Part shown: piece after piece, positions 34,920 to 47,181 of the stretch
How the letters are laid out: every line of letters begins with the position of its first letter
Numbering within the stretch: the first letter of the stretch is position 1
Assembly (NCBI GenBank): GCA_905116865.2
Contig: CAJHNH020000790.1
Span: 62,001-126,000 of the forward strand
DNA length: 64,000 nucleotides
Reading direction: 5' to 3'
Origin: Candidula unifasciata
Taxonomy: Eukaryota > Mollusca > Gastropoda > Stylommatophora > Geomitridae
Made by a program: the position numbers and the translations under genes
The notes under the pieces: generated by a model
Seen by the model: only the letters and a program-made list of their open reading frames with translations
The model's database searches: none
Told to the model about the DNA's origin: nothing

Positions 34920-35123
34920 TTAACTCTTTGAATACCAGTGAGTTTTACATGAGATGCAAATACGTACAAATTAACATAAGGAAAGAATTTAAATACTAAG
35001 GAAGGCATAGTTATTTAATATGTTCTAATCAAATGCATACATTTCTAGAACAAATTTAATTTTGGTAGGATTCATATAAAAGCTAATCACACAATATACA
35101 TGGTTTGGAACTGAAAGAGTTAA
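34920..35123. mobile_element. TTAA-flanked MITE (204 bp)
   Basis: TTAA at 34920-34923 and 35120-35123, with inverted ends CTCTTTGAATACC and GGAACTGAAAGAG. The right end is only 31 bp from the donor of laminin exon l. Confidence 0.65.
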
Positions 35124-35154
35124 GCACTGATATTAATGTAAAGTGATTACATAC

Positions 35155-35271
35155 TGCAAGATTCATATCTGCCCTAGTTAGGAGATCTCTAGCTTCATTC
35201 AGAGTATCCTCTGAGCTTTCATGTAGCTTTTTAATTTCATTCTTGATTTCTGTCAGTTTTCTCAGTAGGTC
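35155..35271 (-). CDS. LAMA1/LAMA2-like: Laminin alpha exon l: coiled coil (39 codons)
   Basis: Phase 0 to 0. Encodes DLLRKLTEIKNEIKKLHESS then EDTLNEARDLLTRADMNLA, strongly helical with leucine heptads. Acceptor TTAAACAG, donor GTATGT. Its intron neighbour is a 204-bp TTAA-bounded MITE that starts on the far side of the donor. Confidence 0.9.
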
Positions 35272-36164
35272 CTGTTTAAAGTAAGAATTCACAATTATTA
35301 AAATTTACTAAAAGTATGCATGCACATTTGTTTTATAAACATTAGGACAGGGAATGAGATAACTCTTAAATGATTCAATAGCATAAAACACTTCTTATCA
35401 AATACTACATCACAAATCATTTTGGTTAAATAAAGCATATATATTCTTCCTCAAGTCCACATATTATTTTTTTTTTTAATATTGTTGCCTAAAATGAAGG
35501 TAAAACTGTTATTTTTATCTTTATAAATATGTTGCCTTCATAAATAAGAATGAGGCATAGTCTTCTTCCTTAGATCTTGCAACAGACCATAGGTCCCCAG
35601 TTAACCTACTTAAGTCACACTCAGAACAATAAGATGAATGTCTGGTTTAACATTTCATAAAGTTGAGTCAAACTGGCATAGGCCAAACATAACATGTCTA
35701 CCAATGATAGCACATTCACTGCATGACAAGCTGATAAATGATCCCTGTTGAGGAATGTTAAAGATGGCACAAACATAAGATATCTGCAAGCAGGTGACCT
35801 TAGCCAAGAAGATACACAGGTCAGGAATGGATCAACAGTGACACAAAAACACAAGGAACATTCATCAAGCCATCATTACATTGGGAAAAGCGTTTTGTAA
35901 TTTTCTAGTAGAACTGAAAATAGGACAACTGAATGAAAATGCTGGGAAAGATGATAAAAATGTTTACACTGATTGTTCTGCACTTTGTGACAAAAATCTG
36001 ACAGGAGTTTTTCAGCATTAGTGGAGTGAAATGTTGTGGCAGAACAAGGAGCTGGCAAAAATCCAGGCAACTTTAAGGTGGAAAGCTGAAAACACTGCAA
36101 CCAGAATAATAATAGTGTTTGATTCTTAGCTTTTATTGTATACAGGTCAAAAAATGAATTCTGG
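35272..36164. other. Intron, no feature recognised
   Basis: Between laminin exons k and l. A T-run lies at 35466-35479; otherwise unique-looking AT-rich sequence. Confidence 0.4.
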
Positions 36165-36650
36165 AGGAAATGTCCCTCTGGACTTTTATTTCAAAAATGA
36201 CATTGGCTCTCAGGCTGACCAAGCCTTGAGTGGGTGCCAGGATTGGCTCTCAGGCTGACCCAGCCTTGAGTGGGTGCCAGGATTGGCTCTCAGGCTGACC
36301 CAGCCTTGAGTGGGTACCAGGATTGGCTCTCAGGCTGACCCAGCCTTGAATGGGTGCCAGGATTGGCTCTCAGGTTGACCCAGTCTTGAGTGGGTGCCAG
36401 GATTGGCTCTCAGGCTGACCCAGCCTTGAGTGGGTGCCAGGATTGGCTCTCAGGCTGACCCAGCCTTGAGTGGGTGCCAGGATTGGCTCTCAGGCTGACC
36501 CAGCCTTGAGTGGGTGCCACGTACAGTCACAGGAAGTAATGGCAGTCTGCATGATGCTGACCATATCACCCACCCAGTGCCGACAGGTCTATAGAATATA
36601 GGTTTAGCTTTATATGCCCAGTATGCCTCAAGGCATACTTTTACTGTTTT
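36165..36650 (+). repeat. SINE with an eight-unit 40-bp internal expansion
   Basis: Units start at 36201, 36241, 36281, 36321, 36361, 36401, 36441 and 36481, each beginning near GATTGGCTCTCAGGCTGACC and followed by CAGCCTTGAGTGGGTGCCAG, with only a few substitutions. The flank to 36650 is the normal SINE body (GATGCTGACCATATCACCCA, then CAGTGCCGACAGGTCT). The unit matches GGCTGCCAGGCTGACAGCC of the SINE at 19528, so one internal segment was amplified. It lies 160 bp from the donor of laminin exon k. Confidence 0.85.
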
Positions 36651-36680
36651 AGTCACGATTATAATTGAAGAGAGGATTAC

Positions 36681-36855
36681 CTTTAACTGCCTTATCTTTT
36701 CAAGAGCCTCAGCTGCAGTATCACTTGCTTTCCCAGTTTGATTTACAAGATCTTGTAATCGTCTCTTCATTTCATCAAGTTTGCTTTCTATATTTGTGCT
36801 ATTTATATTTGCCAGCTCAAGTTCACGAGTTCTTTCTGACAGCAACTCTGCTAAT
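36681..36855 (-). CDS. LAMA1/LAMA2-like: Laminin alpha exon k: domain II coiled coil (58 codons)
   Basis: Encodes LAELLSERTRELELANINST, then NIESKLDEMKRRLQDLVNQT and GKASDTAAEALEKIRQLK, a regular heptad helix with sequon NSTN. Acceptor ATTTTAG, donor GTAATC. Begins with one base completing Arg and ends in phase 0. The eight-unit 40-bp tandem repeat lies in the intron about 160 bp beyond its donor. Confidence 0.9.
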
Positions 36856-37127
36856 CTAAAATATTGTAAAATATAAAATTAAATATTGTTAAATGCCATT
36901 ATTGAAATGCTTGCTTTCTTTAGCCCTGTTTGACAAAATGGACATACTGTACACATGGTGGATACAATAAGGAAAATATGAAGATGAAAATATAATTGTA
37001 ATTTTCAGAGCTACATGGAAAATAATTGTTCCAGCCTAAAAAATCATACTGTCTTAAAACTTTCAGTACTGACCAGGTTTTATTTTAGTTAATTCTAACT
37101 AAACAAATTGATAGTTCAACTGAAAAA

Positions 37128-37189
37128 TGTTTGAATCTGAGGGGTTAAAATAATAACATGTTTGAATCTGAGGGGTTAAAATAATAACA
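37128..37189. repeat. 31-bp tandem duplication
   Basis: GTTTGAATCTGAGGGGTTAA plus AATAATAACA occurs twice in direct succession with one terminal difference. Intron sequence beside laminin exon k. Confidence 0.85.
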
Positions 37190-37239
37190 CAATGAGAGGT
37201 AAGAATATAAGTTTAATGTAACAACTAGAAAATGTTAAA

Positions 37240-37420
37240 AAATAAAATCTTTGAACATTGCATTTACTATACAAGGTATATTCTAGAAGGGGAGAAGTAT
37301 GTAGAGTACAAGGTGGACCAAGAACAAGTTTAAATGATAACATCAGAGAAAATCTCAAAGAGCATAATGTGTTTATGGTTGAGGCAGCCTGAAGAGCAAG
37401 AAGTGAAACCTTATATTTCT
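37240..37420 (+). mobile_element. LINE C-terminal scrap
   Basis: The plus strand encodes YKVYSRRGEKYVEYKVDQEQ then ITSEKISKSIMCLWLRQPEE with a stop between; similar to the minus-strand fragment at 28490. Confidence 0.45.
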
Positions 37421-37667
37421 ACAGGCACCAACATATATATTACTGCTTCTATCATATTAGAGTCAGTTTACTTTTTCTGCAAACAATGTGTTTACAGACA
37501 TTCTCTTTCACTGAAATAATACTTTTTCAAATCACGCATTAACTGTTTGAATGTTTTTGTTTTGTATGTTGTCTCAAAAGATGCATTTAACTTTATGTAT
37601 CTATTTCACCAGTTATTTGTTGTGACCCCAAAAAATCCCCAACAAATTAAATAAAAATGTGACAAAC

Positions 37668-37824
37668 CTGTTCTCCAGTTTTGCAGCCTGGTCTGCAGCA
37701 GAAAAGTTCCTGGAAATAATCTGGTCCAACATTTTTTTGGCATTCTCCAGGGCAGATGTCATATTTATCCCACTCTGATTGTAGATGAGTCTTTCAACAA
37801 GGTCATCTAGCCCCTCGACTAAAT
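37668..37824 (-). CDS. LAMA1/LAMA2-like: Laminin alpha exon j: domain II coiled coil
   Basis: Encodes LVEGLDDLVERLIYNQSGIN then MTSALENAKKMLDQIISRNF and SAADQAAKLEN. The word SALENAKKMLDQI...NFS is typical of laminin alpha domain II. Three sequons (NQSG, NMTS, NFSA). Acceptor TCCTACAG, donor GTTTGT (weaker than its neighbours); two bases in, two out. Confidence 0.9.
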
Positions 37825-38289
37825 CTGTAGGAAACAATTATGTTATTACTTTCGTATTACATCTCATGTAACACTTTTATCTCCAGTTAAAGACATTACA
37901 GGCACCATGAAGATCTACTCAACATAACAAGCAGACCAATGCAAACCCAAACAGCATTTTGTTAATTACGAAAAACTAATCAAAATTTTATTTTCAGGAG
38001 AGATGGACAAACATATATTGTGTATATTTTTTTAGACAAAGAGAGAGAAAGAACAGAGGGTTTTATTAACATTAAATATAAAGAGTTAAGCTAAGCCACA
38101 AATAAAAAAAACGAAAATACTTCCTTTCGTTAATTCTACTTTTTCAAAACAGGTTCATTTAAATTCATTTTCCCAGCAAATTAAACAGTATTAGAGTTTA
38201 TGTTGAGAATCGAATATCGGCAATATGTCTAAACATTACAGATTCTCACGTCGAATTTCAGAAATATTTTCTGAACAAGTTAAAGTCTA

Positions 38290-38885
38290 TGCCCTGTGGC
38301 ATTGGTAGTCATATTTATCCACAACCTTCTGTCTTATGTACTGTCAATCAACTCTGACACAGATGATCCTCCATGCCATGATGTCAAAGAGTCCAGCATC
38401 TTCTCTCTCAGTCTCCCTCTCTGCATCTTTTCCCTTTAACTTTACTACTGTCATGATGTACTCCAGTTTTCTCCTTCTCATTACATGACCAAAGAATGTA
38501 GATTGTCTCTTTCTGATGTGGGCAATCAGTTCTTTTCATGAGTTAGTTTCTTTCAATACAGTTGTGTAATTTTTTTTATAAGTTCAGGGTATTCTCAACA
38601 TTCATTTAAAAAAACCACATCTCCGTAGCTCCCGTAGCTTACAAATAATTTTTTATTTATCTACTAAATGTCCACATTCACTTCCATTTATCAGGATAGG
38701 TTTTATATAGCTTTTAAGAATTTACTTTCTCACCTGAACTGACAAATAAAGAATCCATAGAATATTTTTCGTTTTCATTGATTAATACATTATCCATCTA
38801 ATGTTATCAGGGTACCCAAGTACCTAAATATATCTTGCTTGACTACTGTCCCATTTACTTTAATGTTGCATTTTGGAGGGTCCAT
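38290..38885 (-). mobile_element. LINE RT thumb and C-terminus
   Basis: From about 38870 the minus strand reads VNGTVVKQDIFRYLGTLITL, and near 38520 ELIAHIRKRQSTFFGHVMRR then RKLEYIMTVVKLKGKRCREG. Motif order is that of a LINE ORF2 end. Starts against a 24-base C-run (38886-38909). Several stops. Confidence 0.7.
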
Positions 38886-39543
38886 CCCCCCCCCCCCCCC
38901 CCCCCCCCCAGACTTAAACCCTTGAAATATACTGAAATAAAAAAAGGCAGATATAAACACAAATAAATGGCAGATTACACTGATTTTCTTCTAGGAGAGG
39001 CTGTAACATTACTAAGTGAAATGTCATGATATGGAAAAAGTAAAGTGCAAAGAGCTACATGAAAATCTCTATAGAGGCATGCTTGATATACTTCAACTCT
39101 ACCAGACCACTGTACTGCTTTTCTAGGAATTTCCTAAACCGCTGTACCTAATTTTCAGTACTTTGCGTACTAAGTGAACAAAAAAATGTGCCACAAACTA
39201 AAAATAACCAACCAATCATGGTCAAACCTCATGGCAGTCATTGCAAATGGCTGCCACTATGTGTTTTGATTTATACAGGGTGTGGTGCAACGTTTAAAAA
39301 ATTTCTGAAAATTCACAATGAAGAGGCTGATGAGCACTTAAACAGGAAAGCTAAGTAGCTCTAGGCTGTTCACAGATCAATACTTTGGTTGGTTCAGTCT
39401 CTGAAGAGTCACAATGTCAACAAGAATACTTTTCCAGTTCAAGTGACACAGACTGTGAAAGCTCAAGGGATAAGGAGAATCTTGAACTTTATAGAACTAG
39501 ACCTAGATCGATAGTAAGAGAAGAGGGAGGGGGAATGTGTCCC

Positions 39544-39688
39544 TTAACTCTTTGAGTCCCAAGGAACGCATCATACGTTTTTAGGTTCCTACCTAAAAGC
39601 CCAATGAACACATGATGCGCCGATTTATTACTTTCTTTACTACCCCCTGGGCCTGTAATGCTAAACCCCCTGGGACTCAAAGAGTTAA
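39544..39688. mobile_element. TTAA-flanked MITE, best preserved copy (145 bp)
   Basis: TTAA at 39544-39547 and 39685-39688. Left end CTCTTTGAGTCCCAAGG and right end CCCTGGGACTCAAAGAG are inverted repeats with at most one or two differences. Interior CTACCCCCTGGGCCTGTAAT. Family members at 17412, 18261 and 32690. Confidence 0.85.
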
Positions 39689-40059
39689 ACAGCTCATGGG
39701 GGAGATCTAGGTGGTGATTAAGATTTGACAAGGAATTTTGTACCACTAAATATAGATCTGAATTTCAATGATTAAAGATAAGGTAAACTTATCTTCTATA
39801 ATGTCTCTATGTTTCATCTTATTCTAACCTCTTGTTTGCATGTAACTAATATTTGTGTATATCATGTTGGTTTTTTTTCTTTAATGCCCAAGAGCCCAGG
39901 TATAGGGGACAGTTATGTTTAGAGCCTCAGGTCAAGTAGAGTTAAACCAGATGTGGGCAATGTTTTGCTACCATAAAAGATGCTGTCAGGAAGTACTGTT
40001 ACTATAGTATTATCAATAAATTGTTAAAGACAATAATCAGAAGTCTAGATCAATTAAAT

Positions 40060-40870
40060 GTGCTAATAAAACGCCGACGACATAGCACTCCTGAGTTCAG
40101 AACACACAGACGCCCAAGAAAAAATCAATCGACTCCAGAAATTCTCAGAACAAATTGGACTCCAAATTAACACCGCAAAAACAAAAAATCTAGACTTTAC
40201 CAACAGTTCAGTTGATATCACGCTGAACAACAACAGCCTTGAAAAAGTCAACAGTTTCACTTATCTAGGGAGCAAGATGTCATCTACAGGAGATAGCGCA
40301 CCAGAAATACCATTTAGAATAGCACTGGCATCTAGTGCCTTCAATAAACTGTTTAACATCTGGAAATCAAAGACACTTAGCAAACACACAAAACTCAAGA
40401 TCTTCAATTCTTGTGTGATTCCAGTACTAACCTATGGATGCGAGAGCTGGAAATCAACGAAAACTCTAGACACAAAACTAGACAGTTTTGAAAATAAATG
40501 CCTTAGAAGAATACTAAATTTCAAATGGTCAGATTTCTGAACAAATACACAAATAAGGCAAGAATCCAGGCAAGAGTATGTTTCTAATTTTATATGAAAA
40601 CGCCGCTGGAACTATGTCGGCCACGCCCTTAGAATGGATAAATCAAGACTTCCTTACCAAGCCCTCATTTGGACACCACAGGGGAAAAGATCTCGTGGAA
40701 GACCAAGGGAAACCCTACGTAGAACTATCATCAGGGAAGGCTCGCTCATGGGCCACTCAAACATCCAAGACCTACAACGGATTGCAACGAACCGCCATGC
40801 ATGGAGAGTCATGACCTCTGCCCTATGTGCCGCACTCGACACAAGAGGAAAGACTAACTAACTAACTAAT
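40060..40870 (+). mobile_element. RTE-like LINE 3' part with AACT tail
   Basis: The plus strand encodes SVDITLNNNSLEKVNSFTYL then GSKMSSTGDSAPEIPFRIAL, VIPVLTYGCESWKSTKTLDT and ENKCLRRILNFKWSDF. After frameshifts it continues MDKSRLPYQALIWTPQGKRS and RGRPRETLRRTI. It ends in ACTAACTAACTAA at 40856-40868. 5' truncated; lies 60 bp from laminin exon i. Confidence 0.85.
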
Positions 40871-40931
40871 AAAACGAATGGAGAAACTATAAACCCCACA
40901 AAATATGAATCAAACACAAGAATAAACTTAC

Positions 40932-41043
40932 TTTTAATGTCATCAAATGTTTCTCGCACAATTTTCTCCAGCTCTGTAGAATTCTTCAGTAACTCTACTG
41001 TACTCTCCTTTGTCTTACATGCTTCAGTTCCTGTTGTGTTCAG
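40932..41043 (-). CDS. LAMA1/LAMA2-like: Laminin alpha exon i: domain II coiled coil
   Basis: Encodes LNTTGTEACKTKESTVELLK then NSTELEKIVRETFDDIK plus one base. Two sequons (NTTG, NSTE). Donor GTAAGT. I chose the acceptor AACAG before CTG because it starts in phase 0; the next AG, 13 nt inside, would break the frame. Confidence 0.82.
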
Positions 41044-42690
41044 CTGTTGGATTTACAGATGACGCACAATTTTGACAAAGTGGAATTATTTCAACACTGC
41101 TGTACGTAATATTTAATTGCAGTAAGTGCACCAAACATTCATTTTTATTGGAAAAATATTTGTATCTACAACATACACATTTTTAGTTGCTTTTATCAAT
41201 GGAAATTTTGTAAAACATACAGTAAAATTTCTTTTCAAAAGTAAAATCACAAACAAAATTTAAAATTAAAAAGCTACAAGAACTGGCTGTAAAAAAGCAA
41301 AGAATGCTAAAAAAAAAAAAAAAAAAAAACCAATGAATTAAATTTCTGATGAACTAAACAAAGTGTAAGCACTGATTATTCTAGGAAAAAAATTCCTGGG
41401 TTTAAATTTTATTAATAGTTCCAGTAAAAAGGCTTATACGAGATGAAATGAAATTTGAAGATAACATATGAAGAGAGCTAATTAATGATGGAAATTTGAT
41501 AAAAAATTTGTTAGTTACAATGTTACAAAGAAATAAATAACTACAGACAAAACAGACGGCTTCCTTTTTTGTGTTATGTTGTTGCCATGCATTCTTGGTT
41601 TGGTTAAAAATTTATTTAAAAAAAAGTTGAAAAAATATTAATTTACAATCATGAAGTCTAACAATTTACACTTGCTTAAATGGTTACTGTTAAAGCTGAG
41701 TTGTTGAATCTTTACTATCCTATCAATGTGGTCTTGGAACAGTCAGATTTTGGTTAGATATGACTGAGCTACCACACTTTAAACAGGAATCAAATTAAAA
41801 CACTGGAAAGCACTTTGTGGAAGTCATCGATATGGTCGACAGAGACTTTTATAGCTGCAAACATCCTTGTAAAACATACAAAACAAAACCTAAGCCATCA
41901 GTCCTTGCAAAGAAACTGTCACTGTTCATTCATATCTCTCACTCCCTCATTTTCTGCCCTGTTTAGCACTGATGTTCAAATGTCCACTGGTGTGCAAACA
42001 TGCATCTTTTAAAATGCTTAAAATCAGTTGTACACCTATAACTGTGTCCATGACAGTACTATCTGTTCCCTGTTAATGCTGAATTTTGGGTGGCTTTTAC
42101 CAAACCTGACATCCCATATCTTCTTCTGTCATCTGCTATGTTCATCGAAAGGTGTAATTGTGTTGTGTCCGTTTACGGTATGGTTGTAATATTTGCATCA
42201 TTTGGCCATCATATTTAATTTCTGCAGGCATTTGTTGACCAGGTTAGCCTTTCCGGTGACATCCCATATTCTCTCCCTGGCTTTGGTTGGAGCAGCGCAA
42301 TAGAGAGCCTTATTCTAGGAAGAGGAAACATAACTTGAAAATTTTATATTAAAGCAAGTCAGACCAGGCCATTAGCCTTGGTTGGCAACTGGTCTAGGAG
42401 GGAAGCTCCAATGTGCAGACATGCACTGCTCTTCTGATCTGGCAGCTTTTGTTCCAAACCTATTGGTGTTACCTTCCTTTTCTTTCATACATGAATTAAC
42501 TTCACACATGATTAAAAAAAAAGATTATTTTAGCAGATTTATTATGAAAATAAAAATCCATATGTATAACAAACATGTAAATAATAGAATAATGAAGTAA
42601 CAGACATAACGGACATGCTTAAAAATTGCACAACATTATTTTCCCTACAATATTTTCCCTACTAAACAAAAGGTTAGAATAGATGCCGAG
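41044..42690. other. Laminin intron, no gene
   Basis: Between exons h and i. An A-run lies at 41310-41329. Short open frames at 41815 and 42382 show no domain. Confidence 0.4.
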
Positions 42691-42699
42691 ACATCAGAC

Positions 42700-43556
42700 T
42701 TGTTTGACATCAAGTCTGTTAGAGCTGTGTGCTGTCACCCTATTTGTATAACCTGTAAGCCGAAAATATAATGAGAAATGAGATGATAAAACCAGAGAGA
42801 AGTATGATGCCCTAAACATCGATGGTCATGAAATACTAGAGATCCGATACACTGATGATAAAGTATTGCTATCCACATCACAGACTCGTATAGAAAACTT
42901 CATAACTTCAACATAGCAAAAACAATGATAATGTATACAGATAAAACTACTATGGAAACAGGAAGATTGAAGGTTGTGGAAAGTTTTGAATATCTTGGGT
43001 CATTGATTACCAACAATGGTGACACAATGAGAGAAATTAAATGATGACTATCAATTGCTCTTCAAAGACTAAAATGACTGAATAAATTATGGAGTGGGAC
43101 AGACAGAACTACAAAAATTAGATTTCTAAGAGCAGGCATCTTTCCCATTGCAACATAGGCCTGTGAGACCTGGACACTTACTAAACAAGCTAAATAGCGT
43201 GCATAAATGCTTTTGAATATACATGTTTCAGACAGGTTCTAAGAATTTCATGGTTAAAGAAAAGAACAAATGCATCCATACTTTAAGAACTGAATACTGA
43301 AAAAGATTGGGTATTAAAGATAATAAAACACAGAAAATTGAAATATTTTGGTCACTTTAAACATCACAAAAGTTTATAGAGAACAATATTGGAGGGGTAT
43401 ATGCCTGGGAAGAGAGGAAGAGGAACGGTGCAGGATGTGGCAGATGATCTCCAGATGGGTGTATCGAACGCTGGACATCTGGCTTGTGATCGAGTTTTCC
43501 AGAGAGCTGTTATGGGATCAAGGTGCTGAGGACATGATAGTGACTGACTGACTAAA
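42700..43556 (+). mobile_element. LINE RT 3' part with GACT tail
   Basis: Decayed plus-strand frame with NIDGHEILEIRYTDDKVLLS (catalytic YTDD), then FEYLGSLITNNGDTMREI-like, ACETWT-like and ILEGYMPGKRGRGTVQDVAD words. It ends TGACTGACTGACTAA at 43541-43555, a tandem tail like that at 4908. Confidence 0.75.
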
Positions 43557-45886
43557 CAAAAGCAATACAAAGATGAATAACAATAATAATAAAGCACCTG
43601 AACTACAGCATAACAAATGCAATTCATTATAAATTTGCCTGCTTAACAGGGTGTAACTTTAATGCACAACATAAGTGATGTGTGACTTATTTAGGTTACA
43701 TACAGTTATTCACAATTACAAATACAATGGATTCTGGTTATTTTTTAGATTAATGGCGTTGGTAAATTCAGAACACTACTAAAAGAACAAAGAACTTCTA
43801 ACTGATAAACTTATTTGTAATGTTCAGCATATTTTTATTTTTCAACTTTAGCATTCATATGTCCCATAAGGATAAGAAAGCTGTGGACTTCACTATCCTA
43901 TGATGTTCTTGGAAAAAGCTTTGAAATACGAGAAGCTGTACAAAACTGGTGTTGTACATATTTGTATTATTGTCCTGGTTTTTGTTTGCTGATGAAGGTT
44001 TCCAGGCCGCAACATTCAAGTTGTCTTTTGTGATTGTGTTTAGCCGGGAAACTGGAAAGCAGGGTAGTTTTAATGGGTAAATTTTTTTTTTCATGGGGGG
44101 GGGGGGGGGGGGGGCTAATTATTTTAATGTACAAAAACAAAACATAAAATGTCTTCTGAACATCAAAATTTCCAGACTGACGACTGGCAAAAGCCATTAA
44201 TGCTACAACAAAAACAAGGATGATAAGAAACAATTATTGAATAACCTTTGACAGTTTGACAGAAACATTCAAAGGTACTAGAAGAACAACAAATAATAAC
44301 AACAAGTGGCTAAACATGGGTAATGCAGTTCCCCCTTCCCCCACTTTTTCCATTAAAGGGTAAATGTAGTCACCATATTCAGATATCTTAGGTCATGACA
44401 AATGAGATGAACTATATAGTTCCCTGTCTTACTGTGTCTCCTTCCAAAACATTTGTAGAACATTCTGAGCAAGGTAACTATTTTTATAAGGCTCGTTCAC
44501 CCCAAGAGCTTTACTGGTCTGGATTTTTTTTTTAAACTGCTTTTCCTGGGAATTAAACCCAAACCCCTGCCTTAAAATACAAAAACAAAACTACTATGTC
44601 ATCACAGCCCCCCATCCCCCCACCCCCCCCCCCCCCCCACACATCCATTTTTTTCCCCCATTATAATGTATTTTCATCTAATTTTATTTTAGCTTTGATT
44701 AAATGTTTGACTTTGATTAAATAGGAATCACTTTAATGGGACAAACTTGACAAAATGAAAATATTAACTTGAATTCATTTTATTTTCTTAAATTACAGAA
44801 AATCTAAGACAAGTTATTATTATTAAAATATGGACCAATAATGATGATATACAACATGTTTATAACAAATAATTTGTCAGTTTTTATTTTCTTCCAGAGC
44901 TTCAAACTGTAGTTTCACTATAAAAAATAATTTCTAAAGTCACAATACCAACTAAACACACACACAAATGCAAAAAAATAATCTAAGCATGTACACAGAA
45001 ATATGTGATGTTGAACGCAAAAGAATGTCTACATTTAATTTCCAAAAATGTTACCCAAAAAATATGTAAAATGGTTTACTGAAAGTGAGCTAACTACATG
45101 ACATCATCAGCAGGTTTGTTCCATCTACATGGGAATACCTGGCTGAGTTATGTGATGACAAATGGTTTAGAACTAGCTACATTGTGTGAAATGCATTTTT
45201 AGAGAGATGCTCAAGGATCTCAGAAAAGAAGGCAAGATGTTTGGTTTTTTTTTTAACTTTATTATCAGCTGTAGCTTAAATTCCAGAATTTAACATTCTC
45301 TTTCAACTTCCAAATATATGCTTTGTTTGGGAAGTGAATAGTCATGCTAATTTAAGGGTTGGACGGGCTGTGCAGGAGCATAATAATTTTAAGAGAAAAA
45401 TTTAACAAAATTATGCAAACTGTGTTTCATTAAAAATGCACACTACGATCATTATAATGAAACATATAATCAGCACTTAGCATGCCCACAGCAAGTCACC
45501 AGAATAGTTTTCTCACATGGAGATTAAATATGACACTATTGTTAATTTGACAAATTGTATGGTCATCAGCTTTAACACATTTATTGAATGACTGCCAGGC
45601 TAGCTTCCAGAAACTGACAGATCTATTCTGTCTTAAATACATTACTACTATTATTGTCAGAAATACTTGTTAATAGGTAAGTAAACAAAATGTTGCTCAT
45701 TAAAGAAATATTCGCTAAAAGTCACTTATTTTTTAACCTCAAAGATACTAGAAAATAACCTAACTTCTTATGCAAAATAGGTGCTATATATCTATATTTG
45801 AAAAAGAAAATAATATGTATATGAAAAAAAAAAGTTTTAAAAGTAGTATGTCCAAGTGATGAAACAGAACAAATAAAAATTCTTAC
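43557..45886. other. Laminin intron, homopolymer G and C runs
   Basis: No gene. A 20-base G-run at 44095-44114 and a 16-base C-run at 44623-44638 stand out; the rest is AT-rich. Ends at microexon h. Confidence 0.5.
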
Positions 45887-45910
45887 CTCTGTTTCACATG
45901 CAAACCGACT
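45887..45910 (-). CDS. LAMA1/LAMA2-like: Laminin alpha exon h: 24-nt microexon
   Basis: Eight codons, SRFACETE, bounded by the acceptor TTTGTTTAG and a strong donor (GAG before GTAAGA), phase 0 on both sides. It can be skipped or included without changing frame. It sits 1.2 kb below exon g and 4.8 kb above exon i. It adds a cysteine to the coiled coil. The call rests on splice signals and phase only. Confidence 0.6.
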
Positions 45911-47079
45911 CTAAACAAAGACATCAGAAAAATAATACAAGATCTAGGAGTTTACTTAACTAGCAGAAAAATCCCCTCCAACTACTATCTTATACACTAC
46001 TGAGATGTTGATGATTGCACTAACTACACACACACACAAATTTCATCATTACTCAGGATGCGCTTTGCAGAATAATTGTCTTATCATGGCCCATGATTCT
46101 TCACCAAATTCCCCTCATCCTTTTTCATCAAAAGGGTAATGCCAGTTCTTGAACAAACTTTGTGTTAGTCACCGTTGTCTCTTCTTTTTGCAAACCCTGC
46201 CTTGCTTACAGATCTTTATAAGCCAGCATGATGTTTAATATGACCAAAGTATTCAGTATCTGGGACATGCAATACATATGCAATTAAAGATAATTAAAAC
46301 AACAAATGAAAAAACCTGTAATGAATAGTGTATTTGTGAGTCATCCTGTACAAAGTCACAACATTTATAGTCTGCATTTACAAGCTTCTTTTAATAAATG
46401 GAACTTGAACAGGTTGTTAGTGCATGATGAATATCATCTATGTGAAATTATATTATAACTGATATTTGAATAATAATTAACTGTTAATTATATGCAATGG
46501 ATTAGGGGCTAACAAAAAGTGAAACTGAGCAATAAGACCACACAAAACAAATAAAACAAAAAACTGTTATTTAAAATCATGCTGAGCGATCTAGGAAAAG
46601 AGGATAAAATCTTAAATATGTGATTTAAAATAGAAAGAACATAGTGACCACATATTTATTGCAAAATGGTATATGACATTCTGTACAAGTATATGCAAAT
46701 GAATTTTCTTTTTCAAAGAAAAAATGTTGTTATTTTAATTTTAAAAAAAAACATGCACCACACACGCACACACACAAACACTGAATACATTATGAATTAA
46801 TGATAAGCAAAATGGCCATCTTGCTAATTTGTATTGCTTATTCCTGTATTTCATTCTCCCTCATTATGTTTACCTCTTCTTTTATGTCATTATAATCATT
46901 ACTATCACTATAAAATTACAAATTTCTCAACTCTAAGAAACAGACACTCATACAGTTTGAGGATTAGACATTCACAAACTGTTCATGTTTTACGTAGTAA
47001 ACATATGTAATATACATCTCACATCCATTCACATGAGTATGGATAATTGGTCGAAACCCCCATAAAAAATTGAGCTTAC
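45911..47079. other. Laminin intron, no feature recognised
   Basis: AT-rich; a short CA-rich tract at 46757-46776. Nothing coding seen between exons g and h. Confidence 0.4.
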
Positions 47080-47181
47080 CCTGTAGATGACGTTGTTGGC
47101 TAACTCACTGTAACGCTGCACGTCTTTCTCCAGTTTCACAAAATCCTTCATTCCCGCAGACTGAATTCCATCTAATTTATT
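47080..47181 (-). CDS. LAMA1/LAMA2-like: Laminin alpha exon g: domain II coiled coil (34 codons)
   Basis: Phase 0 to 0. Encodes NKLDGIQSAGMKDFVKLEKD then VQRYSELANNVIYR, amphipathic helix with heptad spacing. Acceptor TTTTTAG, donor GTAAGC. Recognised by splice sites, phase and position between clear laminin exons, not by a unique motif. Confidence 0.82.

Noticed and set aside
36201..36520. Regular 40-bp repeats that might suggest a CRISPR array
   Set aside because: The units are contiguous without unique spacers, in an animal intron, and derive from a SINE segment.
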